This document shows, piece by piece, positions 1 through 11,158 of a stretch of DNA of 64,000 bases. Every line of letters starts with the position of its first letter. Position 1 is the first letter of the stretch. The notes beneath the pieces are model-generated. The model worked only from the letters and a program-made list of their open reading frames with translations, had not been told where the DNA came from and ran no database searches. The position numbers were made by a program, and so were the translations under genes. The stretch is from Polyporus tsugae. Lineage: Eukaryota; Basidiomycota; Agaricomycetes; Polyporales; Polyporaceae. Location of the stretch: assembly GCA_024305745.1 (NCBI GenBank), contig JAHRBS010000006.1:684501-748500 (forward strand). Reading direction: 5' to 3'.

Positions 1-1614
1 GGAGTCTGCGCTAGGCCGCGACGATATTTTTGCCGCTCCGTTCCATGCGCTCTACCTGTTCGATTCCTACTACGACCTCCACTCGCCGCCAAGCTGCTTT
101 TTGGGACGGAGTGGAGTCCTCGTCCACACGGTCGGCCCCGGAAACTGGACGAAGTGGAAGTGGACCGAACGTTCGCACAACGCGTTGTTCTGGATTATGG
201 GCGTGTGGACGCGTGCAGAGATGCAGGCGTTACAGTGAGTCGCGGACCTGCCAGTGGGATTCTCTCATTGAAACGAGACGCAGACGGACAGCGGAAGCGT
301 TGACCCATCCAGAGTGGACGAACCCCGCGCCACCTGGCAAAGCAGTCTACACCCCGCTCGAGCTCTTCGACATCCTCGGTCCCTGCGCCCGGAGGTGTGT
401 CTGCATGTCCGGGAACGCAAAAACCCAAGCCGGCCCCAAAGTCGACTTGGACTCCTACTACCGCGCGCCGCTCGCCTGCTTCTTCTCCAGCCCCGAGCTT
501 GACGCCATCCTATCCATGGTCCGCCACCGGTTGTCCCCGCCGGACTTCTACGATGACGGGTACCTCCATCGCCTCATTTTCCTCTACAACGCCGGCTCGC
601 AAAACCCGTCGCGCACACCCGAGTTCGGCTACGCCATCCCGACCCTCTTCGCCCGCGAGATGCTCACCGAACACCTCCGTCGTGCGAACTCTATGGCGCG
701 GCCGGACCAGCTCCGCGCCGCCACCAAGCTCGTCGGCGTCCCCTCCATCGCGGCGGCGTTCTACCAGCCGCTCATCATTGCCTTCCTCCGCGAGACGCGC
801 ACCGGACGCGTGTGCCGCGTTGCCGACGATGAGGGCACCGCGTTTCGCCTCGGACCGGGCCTTGCGCTTCCCGCTGGCGTTGTGGAGTTCGATCCGAAGG
901 TGTCTCCTAGCGACGTCGAGGATGAGCGCGTCCTCGTCCTGCCTCCTGGGTTCACGGCGTTTGACGTGCTCGTCGTGAGCGAGGGCAGGACGCGGGTGAC
1001 GATGCTCCGGATGGCCGACACCGTCATGGAGAAAGAGACTGGGACGGGCACGAGCAGAGGCACAGAGATGGAGACGGACACGGAGATGGAGCCGGATGGG
1101 GGCGGGCAGGAGGATGAGGGGAATGAGGATGGAGACGAGGACCATGATATGGACGAGGACGAGGTTGACATTGAGGCGGAGGTCGAGCTCGGGGCCGAGG
1201 ATCAGGACGAAGGCGGCGAGGAGAAAACACAAGACGAAGACAGGACAAAAAGCGAGGTCGATCCCGACGCCGCGGTCATCCTCTCTGTCGTCGACGCATT
1301 TGACAAGCTGCTCCCTCGTCCCGAGACAGTCAAGTGGACGTTGGTATACGTCGCGCTGAAAGGCGACCGGGCGAAGGACGTAGCAGAGCACCACAAGACG
1401 CGGGAGCGGTTCGGCAACTTGTATCCGCGCATGCAGCTGGGTTGGATGAAGCTTGGCAGTCGCAACGAGAGAACGAGACGGCTTCTTGTGGGTTCTGCTG
1501 CATCGCAATCCTGTATTGTCGTGACACTGAGGATCTTTTTCATTTCAGAACGCGTTTGAGAAGGGGTTTGCGGTGGAAAAGGAGCGGCAGATGACGTTCA
1601 ACGCATATGCATGA
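1..1614 (+). CDS. Crinkler-like (CRN) family protein, 3' part, cut by window edge
   Basis: Three exon pieces are visible: 1-234 (frame open at the window edge), 284-1487 and 1549-1614, separated by introns of 49 and 61 nt (GTGAGT...CAG; GTGGGT...CAG). The 5' part, including any P-loop, lies outside the window. The paralogue at 11.2-13.3 kb shows that the missing part should contain a GIGKS P-loop. The visible protein has a conserved segment (VWTRAEMQALQ), a helical middle part, a strongly acidic Glu/Asp-Met tract (about 1030-1260) and a conserved C-terminus (WTLVYVALKGDRAKD, LGWMKLGSR). The P-loop followed by a long unique C-terminus resembles fungal Crinkler-like NTPases; this assignment is from memory of the family and is tentative. 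It is the only copy of three in this window without visible lesions. Confidence 0.6.
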
Positions 1615-2324
1615 CCCATTTGCGAGACTTGCTCAGGTTCGTGTATGTGACTCGCATTGTGACATATTCGTAAGACTGCTCTGAACGCGGTGCATTTGAT
1701 TCGTGGAGGATAACCATTCGAGCGTCCACTTCCAGTCTCACTATATGTAAATGTCCATTCCGACGCCGTCTAAACCATTTCTTGAACCGATCGAATCCTG
1801 CTCATGTGGTGCAGTATCCGCCACCCAACTAGGCAGATATTGTCAAAACTTCGGCATTACATGGGCGGCGGACTTGGCTGCGTAACCTTCCAACTGGTCG
1901 ACCTTGGTGCCCACGGTCGAGCTGTACTACGATGGCCATGTCGCCCAGCCCTCATGTCGCGATGGACACGGCGAACCACTACTAGGAGCGCGGATCGACA
2001 GAGCCGTGGACTGGCAGTTTTGATTGTGGATGACCTCATGGAATCTAGTTTCTTTGGTCATTGGTGAGTCGTGCTCTTCATAACTGCTGTTCAGCTCTCA
2101 ATAGCTCTAAATTATACCGCTTGGAGTCTCAGCTGCGATTTCTCCACCGTGGTATGGAGGATCGTTCCGACTTCGTGAGCCAGCTTGACGCCATTAGGTC
2201 ATCCTTGAGGCCTTGCCGGCTAGCGTCGTCTCCGGGAGCATGGGAGGACTTGTTGACAGGTGAGTAGCGCGTCTTCTCTCTGTTCCAGACCTGCAAGACT
2301 GACTGTCCTCTATACTATCTCGTG
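1615..2324. other. Intergenic, no gene seen
   Basis: No open frame with recognisable family signatures. The stretch lies between the Crinkler-like gene and the first recognisable protease pseudogene homology. Short frames here have no splice-compatible extension. Confidence 0.5.
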
Positions 2325-3132
2325 GTACACGTCGGCCTCTCCGTCGGTGCTCTCCCCCCCCTCGCTGTTTCCGATGCCGCCAACTGCAGCTCGTACCCAA
2401 GCCCCGAGCTCAAACTGCTTGCCGGAACCTCTCACTTCGACACTGCCGGCGACGACCCTCCTCTCTCCCCTAGCGCGCTCAGGCTTTTCATCGTGGGCGG
2501 AGGCGCATCACGCCGGAAGATGAACCTGCGGCTGATCATCCGGATCGCGACGTACTACATCCGTTGCGGTACTGGTGCTAGGCCTCGCGTTATTCTCGAA
2601 ATCGCTGAGCAGCTCGACGTCCTACCAATCAGTATCGAAGCTGGAGGTCTATGTAGATTGATCATTGGGGTACATAGTAAGATGTTGGGACAGGGACGGA
2701 GCCGGGACACGGGGGCGTTCATGTACGCCGGTGACATCAAGTACGTGTGTTCCAGCTCGCGCAGGCTGAGATTTTTCTTACTAACGGATTGCATATAGGC
2801 GAATCACTTCTACAAGCCCCACACCGGACGATGTGGGTATCGACCCATCGAACACTTAGTAGGGCTCCGGGGTACCACTACCTTCCTCACTTGTACCCCT
2901 GGCATCACCGACCGCAGTGCTTCTCTCCTCTGAAACGAGCAGATCCGGCCCGCGCGCACTTTTCCTCCTTCCCTTCGGCTGTCCTCTTGTTATTTTGCTT
3001 CGAATGCCGGCTCGCCCGTCGTCTAGCTGAATGCTGCGATCGACGGCGACGCGGACAGCATCTACCTGGTTATGGCCGACCTTGGGCGACGGCCTCGACT
3101 TCATCGATGGCTACCCTTTGCTCGAGAGGTCT

Positions 3133-3147
3133 TACAGTCATCCACCG
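3133..3147 (+). repeat. Left terminal inverted repeat, copy 1 (with TA)
   Basis: TACAGTCATCCACCG. It matches the reverse complement of the right end at 14 of 15 positions. Confidence 0.92.
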
Positions 3148-6120
3148 TCCAGCGTGACACCGAATTAATGTTTTGTCAGTCAGAATAAGAGAAATACATT
3201 CCGGGTCCTAAAAATCAGCGCATGAATACATCAACATATGCCCTATAGAAGGAGGCACTTTGGGAGGCATACAGGGGCCGGAATACACGGTACAACAACA
3301 AAACATTTGACCTGTCTGAAAAACAGCCATTACCGGCTAACGTAACACCTGGGCGCCTAGTCAGTGCCCGCGCCATCGTCTCCATCTGACTCCATCTCCC
3401 AGCCTTGCTCGCCGCTCTCCTCGCCGCTCTCCTCATCCAAATCCACAGCAACAACTTGTGGCTTCGGGATTGGTGGTGCCAATCTGCCTTGCAGTGCCGG
3501 CTTCTTCACCTTGAATGGCTTCTTCGCCGCCTTCGCCGCCGCCTTTGCCGTCTCCCACTCAGCCACCTCCTTCTGCCACACCTTGGTCACGGCGGCGTTG
3601 GCTGCCTTTCTCGCCTTCTCGCCCGCCTTCCAATGCTGCATCGCATTGGCATGGTTCTCCCTCACTGCCTTCTTTGCCGCTTTCTCCTTGTCCTCCCTCT
3701 CCTGCCATTCAGCGAACTGGACAACCCGCCCGTAGAAGTCGTCGCCGGTCAAGAGGCACGGTAGCCCATCCCCAACCAATCTGCCTCGCTTTGTGCCTGA
3801 GGTCTTCTTCTTCTCGTAACGAGCAAGGTGCTTGCGGAGCGTGTTGCAGTACAGGGTGTTGAGAATGTTCATCGCCTGTAAGTCCCGGATTTGACCCTTC
3901 AGCTTCGCCTCGCGTTGCTGATTCTCCTGCACTATGTGAAGCAGCTTGCGCTCATTTTGAGTACCTGGTATCATGGCGAGGACTTCAGGGCGGGATTTGA
4001 CAGGGAAGATGAGGTGAGTGATGTTCAGCAACGTCTCGGGCGGCGTGGGGATCTGAGAGGGGAAGATGGATGGATTGTGGGCTTGGAGGTCACAGATAGT
4101 GGCAAGCATGATGTCCTGCAGGATGAGGGGATGGTGTGTCTCGGATGGCATAGATGGTGCAAGAGGAGTGGATGGTGCGACAGGAGTGGATGGTGCGGGA
4201 GGTGTGGCAGGATGGGAAGGTGCGTCAGGTTCGGCGCCAGCGTCTCGCAGGGCAAGATCCTGGAGAAGCTTCGCAACCAGACGGACTGGTGTCGACGGCC
4301 GGGCTGGGAGATCACCTTCCGAAGAGGTCTCCTTGCTCGGCGCAAGCACGTCCTCCGAGACTACATTCCAGTTGAGTGGCCACACGCCTGTCTTTTGGAA
4401 TGCAGACCGTATTGTTTCGGGAGTGAGGGCGCGGAGGTGTGCAGCGCCATAGGCAGTGAGGAAATTCATCTTGTTGATCTTCTCACCAGTCTCATGCTCC
4501 CGCTTGTCCCGCTCCTGACTCCAGTATAGCTTTAGGACACCAAACACTGTGACGTCAAGACCCTGATAGACGTGGGTGGTGTGGGTGGGATAACACAAGA
4601 CATAAATTCGATGCTCCCGGGCATGCTCGAGGAAACCTCGAGTGTAGTGTGAGTTGTGCCCATCAATGAGAAGGAGTCGGTTGCGTCCCGCTGCTTTCCC
4701 CGCAGTTTGCTTATCAAACTGCTTGATCCACTCGACACCAATCTCGCCATCCGTCCAACCCTTCTTCAAGTAACCCAACCTATTTCTGATGTTAGTAGCG
4801 TGCAAGATTATTAAAGCCTATGCTTACGAAGCATTTGCCGGATTGTCTTGTTGCCATTTCACCTGATATGCGGACCCCTTCATGATCACGGCGGGTGGCA
4901 TAGAGGTGCCATCGGCACAGATCGTGACAAGAACAGTAATGTTCTCCCGATTCCCACCTTTCTGCTGATAATGTGGCCCCTTCTTCTGCCCACCAATGAC
5001 CCGCTCGGACTGCCCTGTGCCAGTTTGAAAGCCCACCTCATCGACCGCGTAGATGCAGTCTTGTTCAATCTGATATTCATTGATGGTGTCTTCGAGTAGG
5101 GTGAAGTATGCATTGTGCGTGTTCTGATTGACTGCGCGACCACGTTGGGTCTCGAGAGGGCATGACCAGGAGGTTTTGAGGTGATCAGAATGTTTCTCGA
5201 CAAACCACTGCATCCAGTTCCGGCCCACTCCCTTCTTTGGAAAACCATCCCCGAGACGAGCCTGCAAGATCTCATCTACATGTTCCTTCAGCCGCCGATG
5301 GTTGAGTGGGAACCCTCGCCGCTCCATCTCCTGCACATAGGAGATCACAATATCCTCCTCGCCTTCTGTCAACCATGACTCAGCTGCACCCTGATCTGCC
5401 CTTGATGGTTGACCCTTTATGCGCTGTAGCAGGGTTTGGTAGCAAAGGTGGATGGTTTGGCCAGTCTCTTGCCAGTACAAGTTCTCAAAATCTTGACATA
5501 TGGTGCGCGCACCTTTCCGACCGAATGGCTTTTGAAGCTCAGCTTGATAAGCCAAGACTGCCCGTGCCATCAAATCATCATGTTGTTTCCTCGCCTCCTG
5601 TCGCTTTTTCGTATCTGATTGAGCTCTGCCAGGCATCGCAGAAAGATAGAGAGTGGATCGGGGAGTCAGATATCAACTTTGCAAGCGGAGAACCTATGAT
5701 ATGCGTCCTTGTTCTGAAGGCATGCAACTGGTGCGCACAGTGATTATGTAATGACAGTCTTCTGTATGAATCTGCCCATATCTTGCTTCTTTCGCCACCA
5801 ATTGGTGTCATTCAAAGTGTATGTGGTGAAAAACATAGCTGAGAATATGATAGAATGCACAAATCACGTCTAGCATGGTCCACATTGTGTCTACAGAGCT
5901 CATAATATTCATGAATTGTACAATAGTGGTGTTACGCAGCTTTGAAACCGGATTTGACATATCATAGGATTAATGGGGTATGTCGAACTATTACGACTAG
6001 GTCGTGAGGAATGAGAGGAATAGAACGCGAAAAGAACGATGCCAATCCGTACACGGGAAGCTGAGATATCTCGAATTTGTTACGTTAGTCAGAGGTGTGA
6101 CGTCAGCCGGTTGATGACTG
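3135..6120. mobile_element. Fot1/pogo-type DNA transposon, copy 1 (potentially autonomous)
   Basis: A 2986-bp element bounded by TA dinucleotides (3133-3134 and 6121-6122), with 15-bp terminal inverted repeats (including the TA) differing at one position. It encodes a DD35D transposase on the minus strand. A second copy lies at 31407-34379 and is very similar along its whole length. TA target duplication, CAGT termini and the transposase motifs place it in the Tc1/mariner superfamily, pogo/Fot1 branch. Short flanks (about 220 bp left, 480 bp right) surround the transposase. Confidence 0.93.
3357..5636 (-). CDS. Fot1/pogo DD35D transposase, intact
   Basis: Two exons, 5636-4828 and 4779-3357, joined across a 48-nt intron with GTAAGC donor, GCTACTAAC branch site and AATAG acceptor. 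The product is 743 residues. The N-terminal third holds the DNA-binding region (CENP-B/psq-type HTH expected for the family). Catalytic residues are D199 (IYAVDEVGF), D309 (LLLIDGHNSH) and D345 (YQGLDVTVFG), i.e. a DD35D triad. The C-terminal part is rich in Lys/Ala and ends in an acidic tail. No stop or frameshift is seen, unlike in the second copy, so this copy could encode active enzyme. The start was chosen at MPGRAQSDTKK, conserved in position in copy 2. Confidence 0.92.
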
Positions 6121-6122
6121 TA
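6108..6122 (-). repeat. Right terminal inverted repeat, copy 1 (with TA)
   Basis: Reads CGGTTGATGACTGTA on the plus strand. Similarity continues weakly inward (GTCAGC/GTGAC-type motifs), then is lost. Confidence 0.92.
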
Positions 6123-6195
6123 CTATTTTTGCGACATCCTCAATGCCCGCGTCGGATTCGCGACGCCGCCGTCCCCCTACGCCACCACAAGCTGA

Positions 6196-8516
6196 GTGAA
6201 CTGCAGTCATGGAATCCCTCTCATTGTAACTTGATGTCAGTCATTGCCTGTAACATTTGTACCTGACCTACATGGGCCTGAAGGACAACTCCAACGTCGA
6301 CTCTCGAGGGTCACTCCCGCGGCATCCGTCTTGAGAGATACCAGCGAGAGCAACTGGCATGTGTCGGAAGAGAATGGGGCCGAGGGCACGTTCGGAGCAC
6401 CAAGTCGCTGGTGGAGGAGTAGCAGTTACAGGACTGTATGCATGGTTAGAGACTCGGATTTGGAGCGAGTAGCTTGGTTATGTGCGGACGGGTGTCTCCC
6501 GTCTCCCAGCCGCTGTTCTCTTCCACCAAGTTCCACCTGCCTTTGACTCCGTCGCACCTGCTTTGGCGTTCGCTCTGGCTCAGTGAATGCTTGGACCACT
6601 TCATATTCGTATCCACACTTGCTGGCTGTACAATCGGATATTCTACCATAACACCCTCGCTCAAGTTTATCTGCTAGCATGGCACGTTCAAGGTTTTCTC
6701 AAGCTAGATTCCGGACGATACTACTATTCCCCGGTATATGTTTTTCTGGCATGTTTTGGGCGATGAGTAATGTGTGAATCCAGAGGTGTATGGCCCATGA
6801 CGAACGTGGTGAGTCAATCGCATGGTGGAACTTCGTTGCGCTCTGAAATTGTGTCCCGGGGCTGTTACCGAACTGTTCGTTTCTAGTGCACACAGCATTT
6901 GCGCCGGTGTTGGTTGCTTCTGCTTGAATCAAGTCACCCTGTCCCGAGCATCACTGGAATGCGAATGCATGCCATGCAGGAGGTAAGTTCGTTTGTTGTG
7001 TTCTTGGGGACCCGTTGTGCCGCCGGACCATTTGTGGACGTCACGACACCTTATCACCCTCCCTCATGAATGGCTGTCTCACCGCATCCCGACCACTCAC
7101 TCTCCTCAAGCGTAACAATACGGCATCGCGGCGTGACGCAGTTGGTAGCTATAGTGAACCATCCCTCCGATGTAGAGGGTCTTTCCGGAGCGGTCCGTGC
7201 AAGAAGCACAAGCGCATCCTCGCCACGTCAGTCGTTGTGAGTATTTCGCTTCCATGCGCTCCATTTGCTGTGTAAAGCCTTCATCTCAACCTTGTTCTTG
7301 CACAGAACGCTCTGAGAGGCTGCTAGTGACCCGCCCAATGAGTCCTCGCGCTGCCGTATCGCCTGCCCGTCATGTCCCTGATTGTCCTGGAATGTCAAGA
7401 CTTGTACGCAGCAGCGCCGTGAGCGCACTTACACGGCCCATCTCCTCCCCCTACCCCTCAGCCCTGCTCATGAAGGATAACTTGTGCTACCCTTCCCGTT
7501 GAGGGTTACGTCCAAGATCGTCTTGTGGTCCTCTCGCAACAGGTCTGGCGCGTACATCTTGCTCCCGTCCGCCATATGCCCCTGGCGGGAGAACGCGCAC
7601 CGCAGCGTTTCTCAGTCCATCTCTGACGACCTTCAAGAACCGCAGAGAGCACCGTCTTACTGCGGCGTCTCACCTGGGGCACGGAGATGCCGAGTGGACG
7701 AACTGTACCGAGGGACTGTTACGAATCAGTGAGTCCATCCGCCATAGACTGTATACGCAAGCTTCGGACCTGTTTTCGATAAATTAGAGGGCATGCAGTT
7801 TGGCGACCACCGTCGGCCGTCCGGTTGTCGAGTTTAGGACGGCGCCCGCGAGGAGGTGATGGCAACTTACGGAGAGCATGTACAGTATAGGCGACGCACA
7901 AGAAATGTTGTTGTTATCGTTCCACGCCATCGGTCAGACTATGTGTGAAGTAGGACTATGCTTGCAAGTGCGCTGTTCTGAGAGGGATCCTCCGACGTAT
8001 TTGCAAGGGTCGTTATGACCTCAGACCTCGGAATGGATCGCCAACGCAAGTCATGATCAATCAATGTCACGGTATCAGTGCGTATATATGCGATCCGGTC
8101 AATCGAATACAAAGCTGACGCAGTCTACGGGCACAGTAGCTATGAATTGGCCCTCGTACAGGTATACATAGTACATCGCTCAGCGGCGAGGCACCGTTCA
8201 AGGACTTCGAGCAAATATACAAAGTAAGCACAGAAACAAGACTTCTCGCCGAAACAGTGGCCATGGGTGTCAGCAACGTTGCAGGGAAAAGTTCAAGACC
8301 ACCATCTTCACCTTCGCCCGGCCTCCTCTCACCGCTGCCCCCTCGCACCTTTGGCCCCCTCGTCTCCGCCATCCGCCTCCACGTCCTGGCGTTAGACCCT
8401 GGATCCTATCCCCGACTACCACGTCTCCCGCGGTATGGACGTGATCTCTCCATCCGGTAGGCTCTAGTAGAACGTGGCGTGGACATCTATCGTGTTCTCC
8501 GACCATCCGGCTCGCG
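6196..8516. other. Intergenic, no convincing gene
   Basis: About 2.3 kb between the protease pseudogene and the 3' end of HET-1. Short frames exist (for example 7015-7275, 7484-7732) but none carries a recognisable motif or fits a splice model. It may hold further worn remnants of the accessory modules, but I could not align any. Confidence 0.4.
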
Positions 8517-10562
8517 CTAAGTCGCCGTGCCGGGAGCGCGATGCTGGGATTTGTTGGCAGTCACGAGCTCGACGTCGAGGAGGTAATGGTTCGTTGTTGC
8601 GAAGGTCAGGCCAAGCCTCAACGTCAACGTCATGGGCCCGGGTATGTTCAGCTCGACGTCCCGAAAAGAAAGCATTGCACGCCATGGAAAGTAATGATTC
8701 CATGATACCCCAGTGCCAAGACCGCTCACCTGACTCGGAGGGACTCGGAGGTCGCCAGGAGTGTCCTGAAGAACAGGTCCCGACGTCTTCACGTCAGCCG
8801 TAATGGACAACTCCTGGCCCCATTCTATCTTGTTGAGAGTATGATGGCAGTCTATGGTGATGGTGTGGGTGTCATGGGAAAGTGTAAGTAAATGAGTGGC
8901 TGGGTGGGCATGATCTGGACCGCATAGAGTGGCCGTGTACCCCTGGGCGGATAGAGCATGACGAGTCTTCTTCGGCAATGCTAACTTGATGGTCTCATGT
9001 GGTGTCTGGTAAACGACGTTATTCGCCCCTGCGTCCCTTTGGGGCTGGGGTATATACAGTGTTGTCATGGATATCTGCGACGCTGAGTGGAGGCGCGTGA
9101 TAGTTGCTGGAGACAGGGGAAGGAGATCGGACGAACATCCCGTGTGTGCTGTGCGAATCCGGATGAATCCGGAGTAAAAGGATTTGATGCTCGACCCCGA
9201 GGACTGTAGATAGCAGACGCGCCCAAGGAGATGTCCGGGGAAGTCCTTGTGTCCGCATCCAAGAATGACGAGGTACCACTGGGAGAACGGGACTTCCATC
9301 TCCTCTGGGTCCAGACCTCCTGGAGGGAAATAATCGGAGGATGAGAATGATATCACGGGGAGCTGCATGCGGATACCATATGGAGTAAAATCGTAATTTG
9401 TGACGGGGAGATCGTTGGTGGGGAGCTGAAGTCGACGAGCGACTTCATCGTGAGAGAGCGCCTCGATGCCGGCGCATTCGCTGAATTCATCGAGAGATGG
9501 GGCGAGGAGGGACAGATGATTATGATTAACGAAGAGATATCGATATTTCTTGTTGGCGTGGATAGTGTCAGGGTCGTAGAATTGAAACGAAGGGTCTAGC
9601 GCGCCATAGCGCCTCCACGCGAAGAGACTGTGGTCCGGAGTGCGTCGCATGATTTCCTCCTGCAGTCGTCGGAAAGCGCGCTCACCCTCACCGTATAGGG
9701 TGGGCATGTTGATATCAAATATTCCGAGCAGCGAGTACGCCCGATCTTCTACCCTAGTCGTCTGTCGTTTCGAGGCCCACGACAGCCGTTGGGCGACGCT
9801 GAACTCGTCGAGTGATTCGACGTGCAAGAGAGCGTTATACGCGATACTGGTGACCTCCGCGACCAACTCCCCAAGGCTGAACTTCGATCCAATGAACTTC
9901 CACTCCTTGGAGAGAAACACCACATCCACGGGTGCGATGAGCTCCTGGAGCGTCCACCCACGCCTGAACCAGCGGCTGCGTCGGAAACGAGACTCTTGAC
10001 GCCGATGGTCTTCTTCGGCTGGAACGGTTGCAAGGAAGGCGTAGCACACTTGCGCACAGGCGTACCAATGGTACATGGAGTTGATGGACTCGGAGAGCTC
10101 GGAGCTGCTCGTCTTGTCGATACAGCACGAGTCGATCCAGAGGTAGCGATAGCCCTTCTCTCGTGCGACCCTGCAAGCCTCGCGGATCTTGGGTGAGAGC
10201 TCCGGATCGGCCCAAATGGGACTGAGTAGCTGGGTCGTGATAGTATCGGATGAGGAGTCGTCGGATGAGTCAGATGAGGAGTCAGATGAGTCCGAGTCGT
10301 CGTCGGATGATGAAGGGGTGGGCGACAAGTCATTCTGGTAGTGTTCGGCGGTGGAGGGGAGGATGGTCGGGGAGTCGCGAGGGAGACTCTGTGGGGCCTG
10401 GCACTCGGGAGCGTATCGTTTCTGGATGTCTCTCAGCTCTTGATACGTCTGCTCGCCTTTGCGATCCCAGGTGTGCGATAGGATGGCATACTTGGCCCTC
10501 TTATTCTTGCTCCTCGGGTCTATCTCGACGAACTGTCCAGTCACAGTGTGGAGAACGCGCAT
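8517..10562 (-). CDS. HET-domain protein (HET-1)
   Basis: Uninterrupted 681-residue frame with no intron needed. It begins MRVLHTVTGQFVE, the usual start of agaricomycete HET proteins. HET (heterokaryon incompatibility) motifs are YAILSHTW (25-32), then, after a linker, ELSPKIREAC, YLWIDSCCIDK, a SELSESINSMYHWYA segment, RGWTLQELIAP, and a domain end around LGIFDINMPTLYGEGERAF. The linker (about 50-117) has a Ser/Asp tract (84-106). A C-terminal region of about 300 residues is shared with the other HET copies in this window and is not a family I recognise. HET domains trigger cell death in non-self recognition in ascomycetes; the role in basidiomycetes is inferred. Unlike HET-2, -3 and -4, no gene S copy was found next to it. 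Confidence 0.9.
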   Translation of the reverse strand: MRVLHTVTGQFVEIDPRSKNKRAKYAILSHTWDRKGEQTYQELRDIQKRYAPECQAPQSLPRDSPTILPSTAEHYQNDLSPTPSSSDDDSDSSDSSSDSSDDSSSDTITTQLLSPIWADPELSPKIREACRVAREKGYRYLWIDSCCIDKTSSSELSESINSMYHWYACAQVCYAFLATVPAEEDHRRQESRFRRSRWFRRGWTLQELIAPVDVVFLSKEWKFIGSKFSLGELVAEVTSIAYNALLHVESLDEFSVAQRLSWASKRQTTRVEDRAYSLLGIFDINMPTLYGEGERAFRRLQEEIMRRTPDHSLFAWRRYGALDPSFQFYDPDTIHANKKYRYLFVNHNHLSLLAPSLDEFSECAGIEALSHDEVARRLQLPTNDLPVTNYDFTPYGIRMQLPVISFSSSDYFPPGGLDPEEMEVPFSQWYLVILGCGHKDFPGHLLGRVCYLQSSGSSIKSFYSGFIRIRTAHTGCSSDLLPLSPATITRLHSASQISMTTLYIPQPQRDAGANNVVYQTPHETIKLALPKKTRHALSAQGYTATLCGPDHAHPATHLLTLSHDTHTITIDCHHTLNKIEWGQELSITADVKTSGPVLQDTPGDLRVPPSQVSGLGTGVSWNHYFPWRAMLSFRDVELNIPGPMTLTLRLGLTFATTNHYLLDVELVTANKSQHRAPGTAT

Positions 10563-11158
10563 GTTGTCGTCGCAACCTTTGAGAGTAAATGTTTGTCCTA
10601 ATCAGCACGGGTTCAAAAACAATATACGTCTGTATAGACCGGCGAAGATGTGGTGTTCCTGGAGACCCGTGTGTGAATATAAGCAGACAAAAGCAAGGTG
10701 CAGTGCACAAGCAACGTACAAGATTGATGGCGAGCGCGTTCAATTTATCGCTAGTACAAGCGGAACAGCCTGAGAATGTTGAAGGATCTCAGGCCGCGGG
10801 TAAAGTCGTGACTAGGGGATGAAATGGAGGAAGACGAGGTCGTCCGCTGAGGATGGGTTCAAGTACGTGGAGGATCGGATAGGATGAGGGTGTCGTACTG
10901 GATACCTGCCCGATTTGGCAGCATAGCCGCCCACAGCAAACAGCCGCGCAAGCCGACTCAGAGGCGTCACGGATTTTAAACTCGTCCAACCACCACCTCT
11001 TCCGTCGGATCTCTCCACCTCGGATATCCCACAGATGAAGTGCATACATAGTAGCGGTCGCAATCGATAGCCGCGACGCGCATATGGACAGTCAGCTACT
11101 CCCGTTCGTCCGCGATACCTGTCGAAGCTAACTCACACCTCTCCGACTCCCCTTCCAG
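10563..11158. other. Upstream region of HET-1, no gene
   Basis: About 600 bp between the HET-1 start and the first trace of the second Crinkler-like copy. It should hold the HET-1 promoter. No clear TATA box or coding potential was recognised, and no gene S homology was seen. Confidence 0.4.

Larger units (their letters stand above)
2325..6195 (+). pseudogene. Polyporopepsin-like A1 protease pseudogene split by a transposon
   Basis: Degenerate pieces align in order with the intact proteases at 13.6-15.1 and 41.5-43.0 kb. The clear ones are GDIKYV, then after an intron-like gap ITSTSPTPDDVGID, then ADSIYLV, GLDFIDGYPLLERS, and after the inserted element YYFCDILNARVGFAT and a TGA at 6193-6195. 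The N-terminal part (2325-2750) is only faintly recognisable (TAGDD versus TGDEV) and its left limit is approximate. A Fot1/pogo element (3135-6120) interrupts the last exon at a TA. Removing the element and one TA restores the reading frame across the junction. Several frameshifts and lost motifs, including the catalytic Asp motifs, show the gene was already degenerate or has decayed since. Confidence 0.8.

Noticed and set aside
510..1508. 332-codon minus-strand frame opposite the Crinkler-like gene
   Set aside because: It mirrors the acidic, codon-biased plus-strand exon, has low-complexity composition, and the plus-strand reading is supported by paralogues and introns.
3891..4529. 212-codon plus-strand frame inside transposon copy 1 (and its equivalent in copy 2)
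   Set aside because: Opposite the transposase C-terminal exon; Trp/Arg-rich shadow without motifs.
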